The notes: generated by a model not told the origin, from the sequence alone. Positions 48,983-59,735 are shown, counted from the first letter of the stretch. The stretch is 64,000 bases of DNA from Melastoma dodecandrum (GCA_029817715.1 JARUPY010000393.1:124001-188000), one strand, 5' to 3'. Made by a program: numbers and translations.

Positions 48983-50387
48983 TTGAGCGATCATCAGGAC
49001 TGGTCCGTCGCCACCGCCACCGCGATCACCGCAGGCGTGGCGTCCGGCGCCGTGAGTGCCCGCGAGGTCGTCGCCTCCGCCCTCGCTCGCATCACGCGGA
49101 TCGACCCGGCGGTGAACAGCTTCACCGACGTGTTGACCGAGCGTGCCCTCGCGCGGGCCGACGCCCTGGATGCGGGCCACGCCGGGGGCGAAGCGCCGGG
49201 GCCCCTCCACGGCGTCCCGTTCGCGGTCAAGAACCTGTTCGATGTGGAGGGGATACCGACGCGGGCGGGCTCGCGGATCAACCGGGACCGGCCGCCGGCC
49301 ACCCGGGACGCCTCCCTGATCCGCCGGCTGGAGGCGGCGGGCGCCGTGCTGGTCGGGGCCCTCAACATGGGCGAGTACGCCTACGACTTCACGGGCGAGA
49401 ACGCCCACGACGGCCCGAGCCGCAACCCGCACGATCTCACGCGGATGACCGGCGGATCCTCCGGCGGTTCGGGCGCCGCGGTGGCCGCCGGCTTCGTGCC
49501 GCTGGCGCTCGGCTCCGACACCAACGGGTCGATCCGCGTGCCCTCCGCGTTCTGCGGCATCTTCGGATTGAAGCCGACCTACGGCCGGACGAGTCGAGCG
49601 GGCAGCTTCCCCTTCGTGGGCAGCTTCGATCATCTCGGCCCCATGGGCCCGGAGTGTCGGCGATCTCGCCCTCGCCTACGACACCTTGCAAGGGCCGGAC
49701 CCCGACGACCCCGCCTGCGCCAAGCGACCGGCCGATCCCATCCTGCCCGGCCTCGACGGAGGCGTCGGCGGCCTGCGCATCGCCGTGGCGGGCGGCTATT
49801 TCGCCACCGCCGGCGAGCCCGAGGCCTTCGCTGCGGTGGAACGGCTGGCGAAGGCCCTCGGCACCACGGCCCGCGTCGAGATCCCCGAGGTCGCCCGCGC
49901 CCGCGCCGCGGCCTACGTGATCACCGCCGCCGAGGGCGCCGCGCTCCATCTCGACCGCCTGCGCCATCGCGCCGCCGAGTTCGACCCCGCCGTCCGCGAC
50001 CGCCTGCTCGCCGGGGCGATGATGCCGGCCCCCTATATCGAGCGGGCGCAGCGCTTCCGCCGCTGGTACCGCGCGGCGGTGCTCGACCTGTTCGGCACCG
50101 TCGACGTGATCCTCGCCCCCACCACGCCCTGCCGGGCGCCGAGGGGCGGGCAGACCACCTTCCTCCTCGACGGGGTGGAGTTTCCGCTGCGGCCAAACAT
50201 CGGCCTCTATACGCAGCCGATCTCCTTCATCGGCCTGCCCGTCGCCGCCGTGCCGGTCTGGCCGGACGACGGGTTACCGGTGGGCGTCCAGGTGATCGCG
50301 GCTCCCTGGTGCGAGGATCTCGCGCTCAAGGTGGCGCGATCCCTCGAACGCGAGGGCGTGGTGCGGGCGCCGGTGGCGAGGCTTTGA
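48983..50387 (+). CDS. AtzE-like amidase (amidase signature family), frameshifted
   Basis: About 467 residues. Catalytic Lys in GVPFAVKNLFDVEG, the cis-Ser/nucleophile block MTGGSSGGSGAAVAAGFVP, and GSDTNGSIRVPSAFCGIFGLKPTYGR. TTG start at 48983, three bases after the atzG-like stop. One extra G near 49648 (ATGGGCC for ATGGCC) breaks the frame before VGDLALAYD. AtzE hydrolyses 1-carboxybiuret in the cyanurate pathway. Homologues occur widely in cluster with DUF3225 genes for other ureide or amide nitrogen sources, and atzD is not seen here, so the true substrate is open. Confidence 0.85.
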
Positions 50388-50773
50388 TGATGATCGACGA
50401 TCCTGAGGTGAAGGCCGAGGTCGAGGCGGCGTTCGCGGCCTACGAGACGGCCCTCGTCACCAACGACGTCCCCGTGCTGGAGGCGCTGTTCAACGACGAC
50501 CCCCGCACCATCCGCTACGGCGCGGGGGAGAACCTCTACGGCATGGACGCGATCCGCGCCTTTCGCCGGGGGCGCTCGCCGCAGGGCCTCGCGCGGGACC
50601 TGAAGCAGACGGTGATCACCACCTACGGCCGTGACTACGCCGTCGCCATGACCCTGTTCACCCGCGAGGGTGCACCGGGAAAGATTGGTCGCCAGAGTCA
50701 GACCTGGGTGCGCTTTCCCGAAGGCTGGCGCGTGGTCGCTGCCCATGTCAGCGTCATCGCGGACGGCGGCTGA
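50387..50773 (+). CDS. AtzH-like protein (DUF3225, NTF2 fold)
   Basis: 128 residues, intact. PEVKAEVEAAFAAYETALVT, LFNDDPRTIRYGAGENLYG and SQTWVRFPEGWRVVAAHVS are typical of DUF3225/AtzH, a SnoaL/NTF2-like fold. AtzH is proposed to hydrolyse 1,3-dicarboxyurea. The start overlaps the amidase stop (TGATG), so it belongs to the same unit. Confidence 0.88.
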   Translation: MMIDDPEVKAEVEAAFAAYETALVTNDVPVLEALFNDDPRTIRYGAGENLYGMDAIRAFRRGRSPQGLARDLKQTVITTYGRDYAVAMTLFTREGAPGKIGRQSQTWVRFPEGWRVVAAHVSVIADGG

Positions 50774-50868
50774 GCGATCAGGCCGGTACGCGGAGCGCGA
50801 GCCCTGCCCCGCTAAAGGGCGTCGGCGGGCGGGGCATTGCTGCGGCTGGGCTGGGCGGCGGATCGTCG

Positions 50869-51260
50869 TCATCGTCCCGGCGGCGGGGCCGCAGTGCCCG
50901 TCTCAGCCGGGCGAGCCGTCGCCGCTCGGGCGGCTTGCGCTGCGGGCCGTGGGGGCGAGGCGTCGCGATCGAGGTCGGCCAGTGCCGACAGGACGGCATC
51001 CACCGGAACGGGCTCGGCGCGGGAGCCGGTGAGGCAGCGCAGGCCAGGCGCGTTTTCGAGGGCGCAGGCATCCGAAGCCCACGACGCCAAAACAGCGCGC
51101 TTGTCGTCCCGCGAGAGGTGCGGATGCGCCAGCACCTCCCGTGGGTGGCGGAATACGTCGCCTGGTGCGACGAGGGCCTGCCAAGCCTCGAACGAGACGG
51201 GATGCCGCCGGGCGGGTTGGTGGGGCCGAGGCGGCCGAAAGGGGTCTCCATCGTCGCCAT
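50869..51260 (-). CDS. conserved hypothetical downstream of hsp20, frameshifted
   Basis: About 130 residues. It starts METPFGRLGPTNPPGG and continues, after one lost base near 51203, HPVSFEAWQALVAPGDVFRHPREVLAHPHLSRDDKRAVLASWASDACALE. Conserved Asp/His and two cysteines but no known motif. Similar short proteins occur next to stress genes in Methylobacterium and related bacteria, as far as I recall. It follows hsp20 on the same strand with a strong hairpin between them. Confidence 0.6.
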
Positions 51261-51307
51261 GATCGCTCTCCCTGTTGATGCGAGATGGTGCACGAAAAGG
51301 GGTCGGG

Positions 51308-51331
51308 TCCCGGGGACATTGGCCCCCGGGA
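51308..51331. other. hairpin between hsp20 and the hypothetical gene
   Basis: TCCCGGGG (51308-51315) and CCCCGGGA (51324-51331) pair perfectly around an eight-base loop. It lies 41 bases after hsp20 and 48 bases before the next gene on the same strand. No T-run follows, so it is likely an mRNA-stabilising or partial-termination element. Confidence 0.5.
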
Positions 51332-51371
51332 TGACGGTCGAACATGAGGTGTGAAAGTCCGCTGGAGCCGA

Positions 51372-51854
51372 CTACGCCGCCTTGGCGCGGTCCTCGACCC
51401 GTGCCGGGGCGTTGTCCTGCCCTATGGCCGCCTGCGTGCCGCCGATGGCGATCCGGCGCGGCTTCAGTGCCTCCGGCACCTCGCGGGTCAGGTGGACGGC
51501 CAGCAGACCGTTCTCCAGGCTGGCGCCCGTCACCTTCACATGGTCGGCGAGGTTGAAGGTCTGGCGGAAGGCGCGTGCGGCGATACCGCGGTGAAGGTAC
51601 TCGCGCTCGCCGTCCCTGTCCTTCTTCTGGCCGGTAATCAGCAGGGTGGCATCGTGCTGTGTCAGCTCGATCTCGTCCTGCGAGAAGCCGGCCACCGCCA
51701 TGGTGATGCGGTACTCGCTCTCGGCGACCTTCTCGATGTCGTAGGGTGGCCACTGGGTCGAAGGCTCCACCCGGGCGGCCTGATCCAGCATGGAGAACAG
51801 CCGGTCGAAGCCGACGGTGGAACGGTAGAGGGGTGCAAAATCGTAGGTCCTCAT
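51372..51854 (-). CDS. Hsp20/IbpA small heat shock protein
   Basis: 160 residues, intact. The alpha-crystallin domain covers about residues 35-130 (WPPYDIEKVAESEYRITMAVAGFSQDEIEL, LITGQKKD, EYLHRGIAARAFRQTFNLAD), with the conserved A-x-x-x-n-G-L/V-L as ASLENGLLAVHL and a C-terminal I-x-I-type motif RRIAI. It holds unfolded proteins for refolding in the cytoplasm. GAGGAGGA precedes the ATG and lies inside a ROSE-like RNA thermometer. Confidence 0.95.
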   Translation of the reverse strand: MRTYDFAPLYRSTVGFDRLFSMLDQAARVEPSTQWPPYDIEKVAESEYRITMAVAGFSQDEIELTQHDATLLITGQKKDRDGEREYLHRGIAARAFRQTFNLADHVKVTGASLENGLLAVHLTREVPEALKPRRIAIGGTQAAIGQDNAPARVEDRAKAA

Positions 51855-51960
51855 GACCACATCCTCCTCGGAGCAACGTGATGACGAGAGCATCGGACAC
51901 CCAATCCGATGCCCAACCTGCGAGCCCATCTCAGGGCCTCGCGCGCGGGGAACGGGCTCC
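51855..51960 (-). ncRNA. ROSE-like RNA thermometer in the hsp20 leader
   Basis: Directly before the hsp20 ATG the leader reads TTGCTCCGAGGAGGATGTGG: TTGCTC faces GAGGA with one G-G mismatch in the stem, the trademark of ROSE elements, and hides the ribosome binding site. Just 5' of it GCATCGGA and TCCGATGC (plus-strand 51890-51897 and 51905-51912) form a perfect eight-base-pair hairpin, as expected for the supporting stem. ROSE elements are usual before hsp20 genes of rhizobia and relatives and melt at heat-shock temperature. The 5' edge is approximate. Confidence 0.65.
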
Positions 51961-52165
51961 GGCCGGTATCGGTTCCCGGCTCCGTCGAACTTTTTTTCAT
52001 GCACTCGCGGTGCGCGCTCAGAGATCGAGCGGCCTCCCCGATCGGGCCCTCGCACACGAAGGCGTGTTCTTACACCGCCTGAGATGAGGTCGGTCCAGCC
52101 TGCGTGATCTCAAGAATTTGCTATGAGGGGCATCGAGACGTTCATTGATGCGGACAAGTTTGGCC

Positions 52166-53763
52166 ATGACATACCGCCATGACGCGATCTATGCGGCGCG
52201 CCGGTCTCCCGTTTTCGCTCGCAATCTCGTGGCGACGTCGCAGCCGCTGGCGACCCAGGCGGGGCTTCTGATGCTGGAGCGGGGCGGCAATGCCCTGGAT
52301 GCCGCTTTGGCCGCCGCCATCACGCTCACGGTCGTGGAGCCGACGGGCAACGGCATCGGCTCGGACGCCTTCTGTGTCCTCTGGGCGGAGGGTGAACTGC
52401 ACGGGCTCAACGCCTCCGGGCGCTCTCCCGCCGCCTGGACGCCCGAGCGCTATGCCCGGCACAGCTCGTTCCCCGTTCGAGGCTGGGACAACCGTGACCG
52501 TGCCGGGGGCCGTCTCGGCCTGGGTGGAATTGTCCCGCCGCTTCGGCCGCCTGCCCTTCGAGAAGCTGTTCGAGCCGGCGATCGGCTACGCCGAGAACGG
52601 CTTCCTCGTCTCGCCGGTCATCGCCGAATTGTGGAAGCGGGGTGCGGCCGAACTCAAGGACCAGCCGGGCTTTGCGGAGGCGTTCATGCCCGGCGGAAGG
52701 GCCCCGGCGGCGGGGGAAACTCTTCCGGTCGCCCGGCCATGCCCGCACGCTCCGCGCTATCGCCGAGACGCGGGGCGAAGCCTTTCTACCGGGGGGCGCT
52801 GGCCCGGGAGATCGCGGCGTTCGCGCGCCAGCACGGGGGCCGCGCTGAACGAGGACGACCTCGCCGCGCACGAGGCCGATTGGTGCGGCACCCTCTCCCA
52901 GGATTTCGCGGGCGTGAGCCTGCACGAGATTTCCCCCCAACGGGCAGGGCATCGCCGCGCTGATGGCGCTGGGCATCCTCCAGGCCGCCGGGGTGGAGGG
53001 AATGCAGGTCGACAGCGCCCCGGCGCTGCACCTCCAGATCGAGGCGATGAAGCTCGCCTTCGCCGATGTCTACGCCTACGCCGCCGACCTCCGGAACATG
53101 ACCCAGGTCACGCCGGCCCATCTGCTCGATCCGGCCTACCTCGCCAAGCGCGCCGCCCTGATCGACCGCACGCGGGCGCAGGTCTACGGCGCCGGGGCGC
53201 CGCACGAGGGCGGCACGGTGTGCCTCGCCACGGGCGACGCCGAGGGCATGATGGTTGTCTTACATTCAATCGAACTACGCGGGCTTCGGCTCCGGCGTGG
53301 TGGTGCCGGGGACCGGCATCAGCCTCCAGAACCGCGGCTTCGGCTTCACGCTGGCCGAGGGACACCCCAATCGGGTCGGCCCCGGCAAGCGGCCGTTCAA
53401 CACCATCATCCCCGGCTTCGTCATGCAGGACGGCAAACCGCTTATGGCCTTCGGCTGCATGGGCGGTCCGATCCAGGCCAGGGGCACCTGCAGATCCTGG
53501 TGCGGACGCAGCTCTGGGGCCAGGACGTCCAGACAGCGGCGGACGCGCCGCGCTGGCGCCACGTGGCGGGACGGCAGGTCGCGGTGGAGACCGCGTTCCC
53601 GGCCGCTGTCCTGTCCGATCTGGAGGCGCTCGGCCATGAGCTCGTCCGCGAGCCGCCGGATTCAGCCTTCGGCTTCGGCGGCGCCCAACTCGTGCGCCGG
53701 CTCGACGATGGGTATGTGGGCGGCTCCGACCCCCGCAAGGACGGCCAGACGGGCGGCTTCTGA
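52166..53763 (+). CDS. gamma-glutamyltransferase family protein, frameshifted
   Basis: About 530 residues. N-terminal SQPLATQAGLLMLERGGNALDAALAA and GIGSDAFCVLWAEG, the LFEPAIGYAENGF block, then the processing site HEGGTVCLATGDAEGMMV where the Thr should become the new N-terminal nucleophile, and SYIQSNYAGFGSGVVVPGTG. At least six frame changes (about 52485, 52720, 52835, 52936, 53256 and 53483). No signal peptide is seen. It should split gamma-glutamyl bonds; AT-rich spacing and the following MHS transporter suggest amino-acid or amide use. Confidence 0.85.
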
Positions 53764-53783
53764 CGATCCGGGGGCGGAGTATC

Positions 53784-55110
53784 ATGGCAACGTCGGCCCC
53801 ACCCGCCCCCGCCACGCCGGGCGAACGATCGCAGATGATCAGGGCGGTCGTCGCCGCCTCGATCGGCAACACCCTCGAGTTCTACGACCTAACCCTGTAC
53901 CTCTACTTCGCGACCGCGATCTCGAAGCTGTATTTCCCGGCGAGCGACCCTTCCGTCTCGCTGCTGCTCGCGCTCGGAAGCTTCGGCATCTCGTACCTGA
54001 TGCGGCCGCTGGGCGCGATCGTGCTCGGCCTCTATGCCGACAGGGCGGGCCGCAAGCCCGCGCTGACCCTGTCGATCACGCTGATGATGATCGGCACGGC
54101 GATGATGGTCGTGATGCCGACCTACGAGTCCATCGGCGTCCTCGCCTCCGTGGGCGTGCTCGTGGCGCGGCTGATCCAGGGCTTTTCGGTGGGCGGCGAG
54201 TTCGGCGCCGCGACGGCCTTCATGGTCGAGCACGGCCCCTCCCGCAAAGGATTCCTCGCGAGCTTCCAGTTCGCGAGCCAGGGGCTCGCCGCCGTGCTCG
54301 CCGCGCTGGCCGGCTTCCTCCTGAGTGTAGCCCTCACCCAGGACCAGATCGCGGCCTGGGGCTGGCGGCTTCCCTTCGCCTTCGGTCTCCTGATCGGTCC
54401 CGTCGGCATCTACATCCGGCGTCACCTCGACGAGACGCCGGACTTCGAGGCCTCGGCCCGGGATGCGCACACGCCCGCGCGGGACCTGTTCGCGCGGCAA
54501 TGGCCGAACCTGCTGCTGGCCACCGGCCTCGTCGCGACCTCGACGGCGCTGAACTACATGATCAGCTACACCCCAACCTACGCCGTGAAGCAGCTCGGCC
54601 TGCCGCCCTGGATCGGCTTCGCGGCCTCCTTCGTCGGCGCCATCATGCTGATGACGGTGGCGCCCGTCGTCGGGCACTGGTCGGACAGGGTGGGCCGGAC
54701 GCCGATCATGCGGGTCATCGTGATCGCGGTCTTCGTGCTGATGCTGCCCGCCTTTGCGCTCCTCATCGCCTTTCCCACGCTGCTGGTGATCGTGCCGGTG
54801 CTCGCCCTGATCGGCGGCCTCAAGGCGAGCTACAGCGCGGCTTTGCCGGCGCTGATGGCCGAGATCTTCCCCACCCGCAGCCGCAGCGCCGGGATGAACC
54901 TCAGCTACAATGTCGGGGTGACGGTCTTCGGCGGCTTCGCGCCGTTCTGGATCGAGAGCCTGATCGCCCTGACCCATACGCCGCTTTGCCGCCAGCTACT
55001 TCCTGATGTTCGCGGCGAGCGTGAGCTTCGTCTGCCTCGTCCTCGTGCGACGGCGGATGCGCCGCGATTTACAGGTCGGCGGCACCGAACCCTCCGTGAT
55101 GCCGCAGTGA
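53784..55110 (+). CDS. MFS transporter, metabolite:H+ symporter family, frameshifted at 3' end
   Basis: About 442 residues, 12 membrane helices. SIGNTLEFYDLTLYLYFATAI, RPLGAIVLGLYADRAGRKPALT (the MFS loop 2-3 motif), RLIQGFSVGGEFGAATAF and HWSDRVGRTPIMR (loop 8-9) fit the MHS (ProP/KgtP/ShiA) group. One extra C near 54987 breaks the frame in the last helix; restored it ends SVMPQ at 55110. It is 20 bases after the gamma-glutamyltransferase gene and probably co-transcribed, moving an organic acid or amino acid. Confidence 0.9.
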
Positions 55111-55222
55111 TGCACCGGACGCCGGAGCGGATGGCCGGGCTCGGATGATTGTCTCGATGTAACTCTATCGCGCACGGCGACGTTGGGAAGCGGACGGGCC
55201 AGACCGTCGAGGGGATGACAGC

Positions 55223-55865
55223 ATGCTGGGGTGGTTCCGTGCGCTGATGCCGAAGGAGGATCGGTTCTTCGACCTCTTCGAGCGGCATGCCGCGACACTG
55301 GTCGATGGGGGCGGCGGCTTTGCGAAGTCTGCTCGACGGGACGCAGGATCTCGCACAGGCCTACGGGGCCATCGCCGAGCACGAGGATAAGGCCGACGCG
55401 ATCACCCGGGAGGCGCTGCTTGCCGTTCGCCGGACCTTCATCACGCCCTTCGATCGCAGCGACATCCAGGCCCTGGTCGGCTCCCTCGACGACGCCATCG
55501 ACCAGATGCAGAAGATGGCGAAGGCGGTCCGCCGCTATGAGGTCACCCGCTTCGAGGCCCCGATGCGCGAGATGGGCGCCATCATCGAGGAGGCCGCCGC
55601 GGTGGTGGCCGAGGCCCTGCCGAAGCTGCGCTCGCTCAACGAGAACGCCGCCGCCCTCAACGTCCTGACCGAGCGCGTGATCCAGCTCGAGGGCCGGGCC
55701 GACGACCTGCACAATGCCGGCCTGAAGGCGCTGTTCCGGGCCTCCCGGCAGGATCCGATGGCCTTCCTGATCGGGTCCGAACTCTACGATCACTTGGAGA
55801 AGGTCATGGATCGGTTCGAGGACGTGGCGAACCAAGTCAGCAGCATCGTGGTCGAGCACGTCTGA
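55223..55865 (+). CDS. DUF47/PhoU-like phosphate transport regulator, frameshifted
   Basis: About 213 residues, all helical. MPKEDRFFDLFERHA, TQDLAQAYGAIAEHEDKADAITREAL, FITPFDRSDIQALVGSLDDAID and IGSELYDHLEKVMDRFEDVAN are DUF47 hallmarks with metal-binding Glu and Asp. One extra G in the run at 55311-55316 shifts the frame near residue 31. The gene stands 16 bases before the Pit permease; such pairs (Pit accessory protein) tune phosphate import. Confidence 0.9.
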
Positions 55866-55881
55866 GCGCCGGACCGCACGC

Positions 55882-56872
55882 GTGACGCTCCTGATCGCAC
55901 TCATCGCCGTCGCCCTGTTCTTCGACTTCCTGAACGGCCTCCACGACGCCGCCAACTCGATCGCCACCATCGTGTCGACGCGGGTGCTGGCGCCCCGCTA
56001 CGCCGTGTTCTGGGCGGCGTTCTTCAATTTCGTGGCGTTCCTGGTCTTCGGCCTGCACGTCGCCGGCACGGTCGGCTCCGGGATCATCGATGTCGCGGTG
56101 GTGAATGACCGCGTGATTCTGGGTGCGCTCGGCGGCGCGATCGCCTGGAACCTGCTCACGTGGTACGCCGGCATCCCGTCCTCCAGCTCGCACGCACTGA
56201 TCGGCGGCCTTCTCGGCGCCGGCGTCGCCAAGGCCGGCCTCGGCGCGATCGTCTGGCCGGGCGTCATCACCACCAGTGCCGCCATCGTGCTCTCGCCGGC
56301 GCTCGGCTTCGTGCTGGCCCTCGTCTTCGTGTTGGCGGTGTCGTGGTGCTTCGTCCGCTCCTCGCCCGCCGCCGCCGGACGGCATCTTCCGGAACCTGCA
56401 ATTCGTCTCGGCTGCGCTCTACTCCCTCGGTCATGGCGGCAACGACGCTCAGAAGACCATGGGCATCATCGCCGTGCTCCTCTACGCCCACGGCGTGGGC
56501 AGCGGCGCGTTCCACGTACCGCTCTGGGTGGTGCTGTCCTGTCAGAGCGCCATGGCGCTCGGCACGCTGCTCGGCGGCTGGCGCATCGTGCACACGATGG
56601 GATCGAAGATCACCCGGCGGACACCCATGCAGGGTTTCTGCGCGGAGACCGGCGGCGCCCTCACCCTCTTCGCGGCCACCGCCTTCGGGATCCCGGTCCC
56701 CACGACCCACACGATCACCGGTTCGATCGTCGGCGTCGGCGCGGCCCGGCGCGCCTCCGCGGTCCGCTGGAACGTCGCCCAGGGCATCGTGGTCGCCTGG
56801 GTGATCCCGATGCCGGCCGCCGCCCTCGTGGGGGCGCTCGTTTATTGGATCTCGGGCTTCCTGTTGCCCTAA
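55882..56872 (+). CDS. PiT family inorganic phosphate transporter, frameshifted
   Basis: About 330 residues, ten or so membrane helices. FFDFLNGLHDAANSIATIVSTRV and YSLGHGGNDAQKTMGIIAVLL are the two PiT repeats with GxHDAAN and GGNDAQ; PSSSSHALIGGLLGAG and PTTHTITGSIVGVG are the paired P/S-x-S-T-H loops. GTG start at 55882. One extra base near 56376 shifts the frame between the halves. It imports phosphate (as metal-phosphate) with protons. Confidence 0.93.
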
Positions 56873-56904
56873 GGCGCCGAGTTGAGAAGGGGGAAGGTCC
56901 CACT

Positions 56905-56966
56905 TCTCCCCCCATCCTGAGGTGCCGGAGCGAAACGGCTTCGCCGCACATCAGGATGAGGGGGAG
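56905..56966. repeat. palindromic repeat between convergent genes
   Basis: CATCCTGA (56913-56920) pairs with TCAGGATG (56951-56958), and the stem extends outward through CTCCCCC and GGGGGAG with a one-base bulge, giving about 15 pairs. It lies between the convergent Pit and HAD genes. A half copy of the same CTCATCCTGAG motif is at 29893-29903. It probably ends both transcripts. Confidence 0.65.
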
Positions 56967-56998
56967 GAGTGCGAGCAAGCGCCGATCCGGCCAGACAC

Positions 56999-58298
56999 TC
57001 AAGCCAGCAGCTGAGGCTCGCTCTTGCCGAGCTTGAGGCTCTTCTCCTGGGGGAGCCAGTTCCCCGTCGATTCCTGGCGCCCCTGGAGCAGGTAGCGCGG
57101 CGTCTCGTCCTTGAGGGTGTCGGCGGCCGCCTTCGACAACTCGCCGATCTTGCCCTTCTTCATCCGGTTGACGATGAGGCCGAGCTTCGTCTCCGCGAAG
57201 TCGCGGAGCATGTCGTAGTCGCCATCGCTGTCGCCCGCGACGAGCAGCGGGCCATAGCCTTTCTTCGCCACCAGCTCCTGCTTGATCACAGTGGTCTTGC
57301 CGGGCCCCCAGACCAGCGGCCAGCCTTGGCGGTAGGCATTCTTGAGGGTCGCGCCCTCTTCTTCCAGACGCAGGCCGATGACATGGTCGCGGGCGACGTT
57401 GTAGCCGTATTTCGGCTGGGTCGCGAAGACCGCGACCACGTGTTCGAGGGAGGCCGTGCAGACATAGACGTCGATGCCGTTGCGGCGCAGCGTATCCATG
57501 AGCCCGCCGATCTCGGTGCAGAGCCGGGTCCCGTGGAAGTGGCTGACGCTGACGATTCCGGCCTTGCCGGCCCGTTCGGCAGGGCTCGTGTATTTCGTCT
57601 TCACGAGCGCGGCCCCCAGCGCGAGATCGTTCGACGCCTCGGTGAGGCCCGACACGTCCGCGACGGTCATGTTCGCGAGAAGGTAGATCACCCAAGGGTA
57701 GCCGACGTTGACGCCGTGCGTGTCGTTGACCGCCTCGTAGAGGTAATAAAGTTTGGCGCGGAAGTCGGCGAAGGTGTCCGTTTTCACCACCTCGTCGAGG
57801 GACTTCGTGCCGGCCAAGCCCTTGTAGGCACCGTGGAGCCACGCATAATCGGCATCGAGGTCGGCGCAGATCGACGCGAGGTCGACAGTCGCGCCGGCGG
57901 AGTTCTTGTAATCATCGGTGAACTTGCCCGGCGGAACGTTCTGGCGGATGATCGCGCCGAATTCGGCCGGTGTGAGCTTGAAGGACAGCGTGTTGATCTG
58001 ATGCATCAGCAACGCCTCCTCGCAGTCGTTCATGATGCTGGTGTTGTCCCAATCGAACACCGCGTAAGGCCGCCGGGCGGGATCGTAGCCCGGCGCCGTG
58101 TTGCCGTGCTCCGCGATCAGCCGGGAGACGCAGGCGTGGTTGCGCGGCGCCCATTTTGCCCGATCGAGGCCCACGGGTTCCCCGGCCTGACCGGCGGCCC
58201 TGGCGGTCGTCATCGCGCTCCCGGCGGGCGGCGGCCAGCATCAGGCCGCCGAGGAAGCCGCGGCGCTTCAGGGATGACGGGGGAGAGATCTCGGTCAT
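56999..58298 (-). CDS. HAD superfamily phosphatase, exported, frameshifted near 5' end
   Basis: About 432 residues. Start MTEISPPSSLKRRGFLGGLM is a twin-arginine type signal. The HAD core has motif I FDWDNTSIM (nucleophile Asp), motif II VCTASLEHV and motif IV VAGDSDGDYDML, with the long insert typical of phosphoserine-phosphatase-like HADs. One extra C near 58213 breaks the frame just after the signal. It likely dephosphorylates a small molecule in the periplasm; the substrate is unknown. It follows the ethanolamine genes on the same strand, 69 bases after the permease. Confidence 0.85.
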
Positions 58299-58366
58299 GG
58301 CGTCGCTCGTGCAGGGGGAGAGGAGGTGGCCTCACTGCGGGCGGTCCCGCGATGGCCGGGACGTGT

Positions 58367-59735
58367 TCAGACGGAAGCGCCCCCATCCGCGACGGCCTCC
58401 CGGCCGCCCTGGCGCGCGACGAGGCTCGTCGCCACGGCCAGCGCCATCACGGCGAGGAAGAGGACGAAGATCAGCGGATTGGTGATCACCAGGGCGAGGA
58501 AGCAGATCGCGGCCAGCGCCAGCGCGAAGGCCGGCGCGACGGGATAAAACGGCGCCCGGTACGGCCGGGCGAGGTCCGGCTCGGAGCGCCGCAGCCGGAA
58601 GAGGCTCGCCATGCTCATGCCGTACATGACGAGGGCGCCGAATACGGCCATCGTCACGATGCTGGCGGTGAGCGACTGGCCCGCGATCGTGACGAGGCTA
58701 TCGCTGTAGATCGCCACGATGCCGACGGCGCCGCCTGCGAGCGTCGCGAGATGGGGCGTGCGGAAGCGGGGATGGACCTGGGCCAGGGCGGCGGGCAGGA
58801 AGCCGGCCCGGGCCAGCGCAAAGATCTGGCGCGAGTAGCCCAGGATGATGCCGTGGAAGGACGCCACGAGGCCGAACAGGCCGAGCCAGACCAGCATGTG
58901 GAGCCAGCCGCTGGAGGTCCCGACCACCGCCTTCATCGCCTGCGGCAGCGGATCGTTGAGGTTGCTCAAGCTGCGCCAATCCCCGACGCCGCCCGCGAAC
59001 AGCATGACGCCGAAGGCCAAGGCCGTGAGCGTCAGCACGCCGCTGATGTAGGCGATGGGGATGGAGCGTCGCGGGTCCTTGGCCTCTTCGGCGGCCATGG
59101 CCACGCCCTCGATGCCGAGAAAGAACCAGATCGCGAAGGGGATCGCGGCGAACATTCCGCCAAGCGCCGCCACGCTGAACGTGTCCTCGCCGGCCCAGCC
59201 ATGGGCGGTGAAGTTCGCAAGGTCGAAGGCCGGGGCGACGACGCCCATGAAGACCAAAAGCTCGATCACCGCCAGGATCGTCACGAACAGCTCGAAGGTC
59301 GCCGCGATCTGCACCCCGACGATGTTGAGGGTCATGAAGACGAGGTAGGCGCCGAGGGCCGCGTGCTTGGGGTCGAGCCCCGGGAACTGCACGTTGAGAT
59401 ACGCTCCGATCGCCAGCGCGATGGCGGGCGGCGCGAACACGAATTCGATCAGCGTGGCGTACCCGGCGATGCAGCCGCCGAGGGGGCCGAAGGCGCGGCG
59501 GCTATAGGCGAAGGGGGCCGCCCGCGTGCGGGATGGACGTGGTGAGTTCGGTAAAGCTGAAGATGAAGGCGATGTACATTGCCGCCACGACCGCCGTCGT
59601 GATCAGGAAGCCGAGGGTGCCGGCATTGGCCCAGCCGTAGCTCCAGCCGAAGTATTCGCCCGAGATGACCAGCCCGACGGCGATCCCCCAGAGGTGGAAC
59701 GCGTTGAGACTCTTGTGAAGACCGACGTCCTGCAT
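58367..59735 (-). CDS. ethanolamine permease (APC family), frameshifted
   Basis: About 455 residues, 12 membrane helices. LNAFHLWGIAVGLVISGEYFGWSYGWANAGTLGF-type start and FLGIEGVAMAAEEAKDPRRSIP are strong marks of the EutP/EAT ethanolamine permeases. One extra C near 59513 (five C instead of four) breaks the frame after HAGGP, before FAYSRRAFGPLGG. Its place beside eutC and eutB supports ethanolamine as substrate. Confidence 0.9.

Noticed and set aside
56969..59545. Plus-strand open frame of 858 codons
   Set aside because: Antisense to the HAD and ethanolamine permease genes, which both have clear family motifs.
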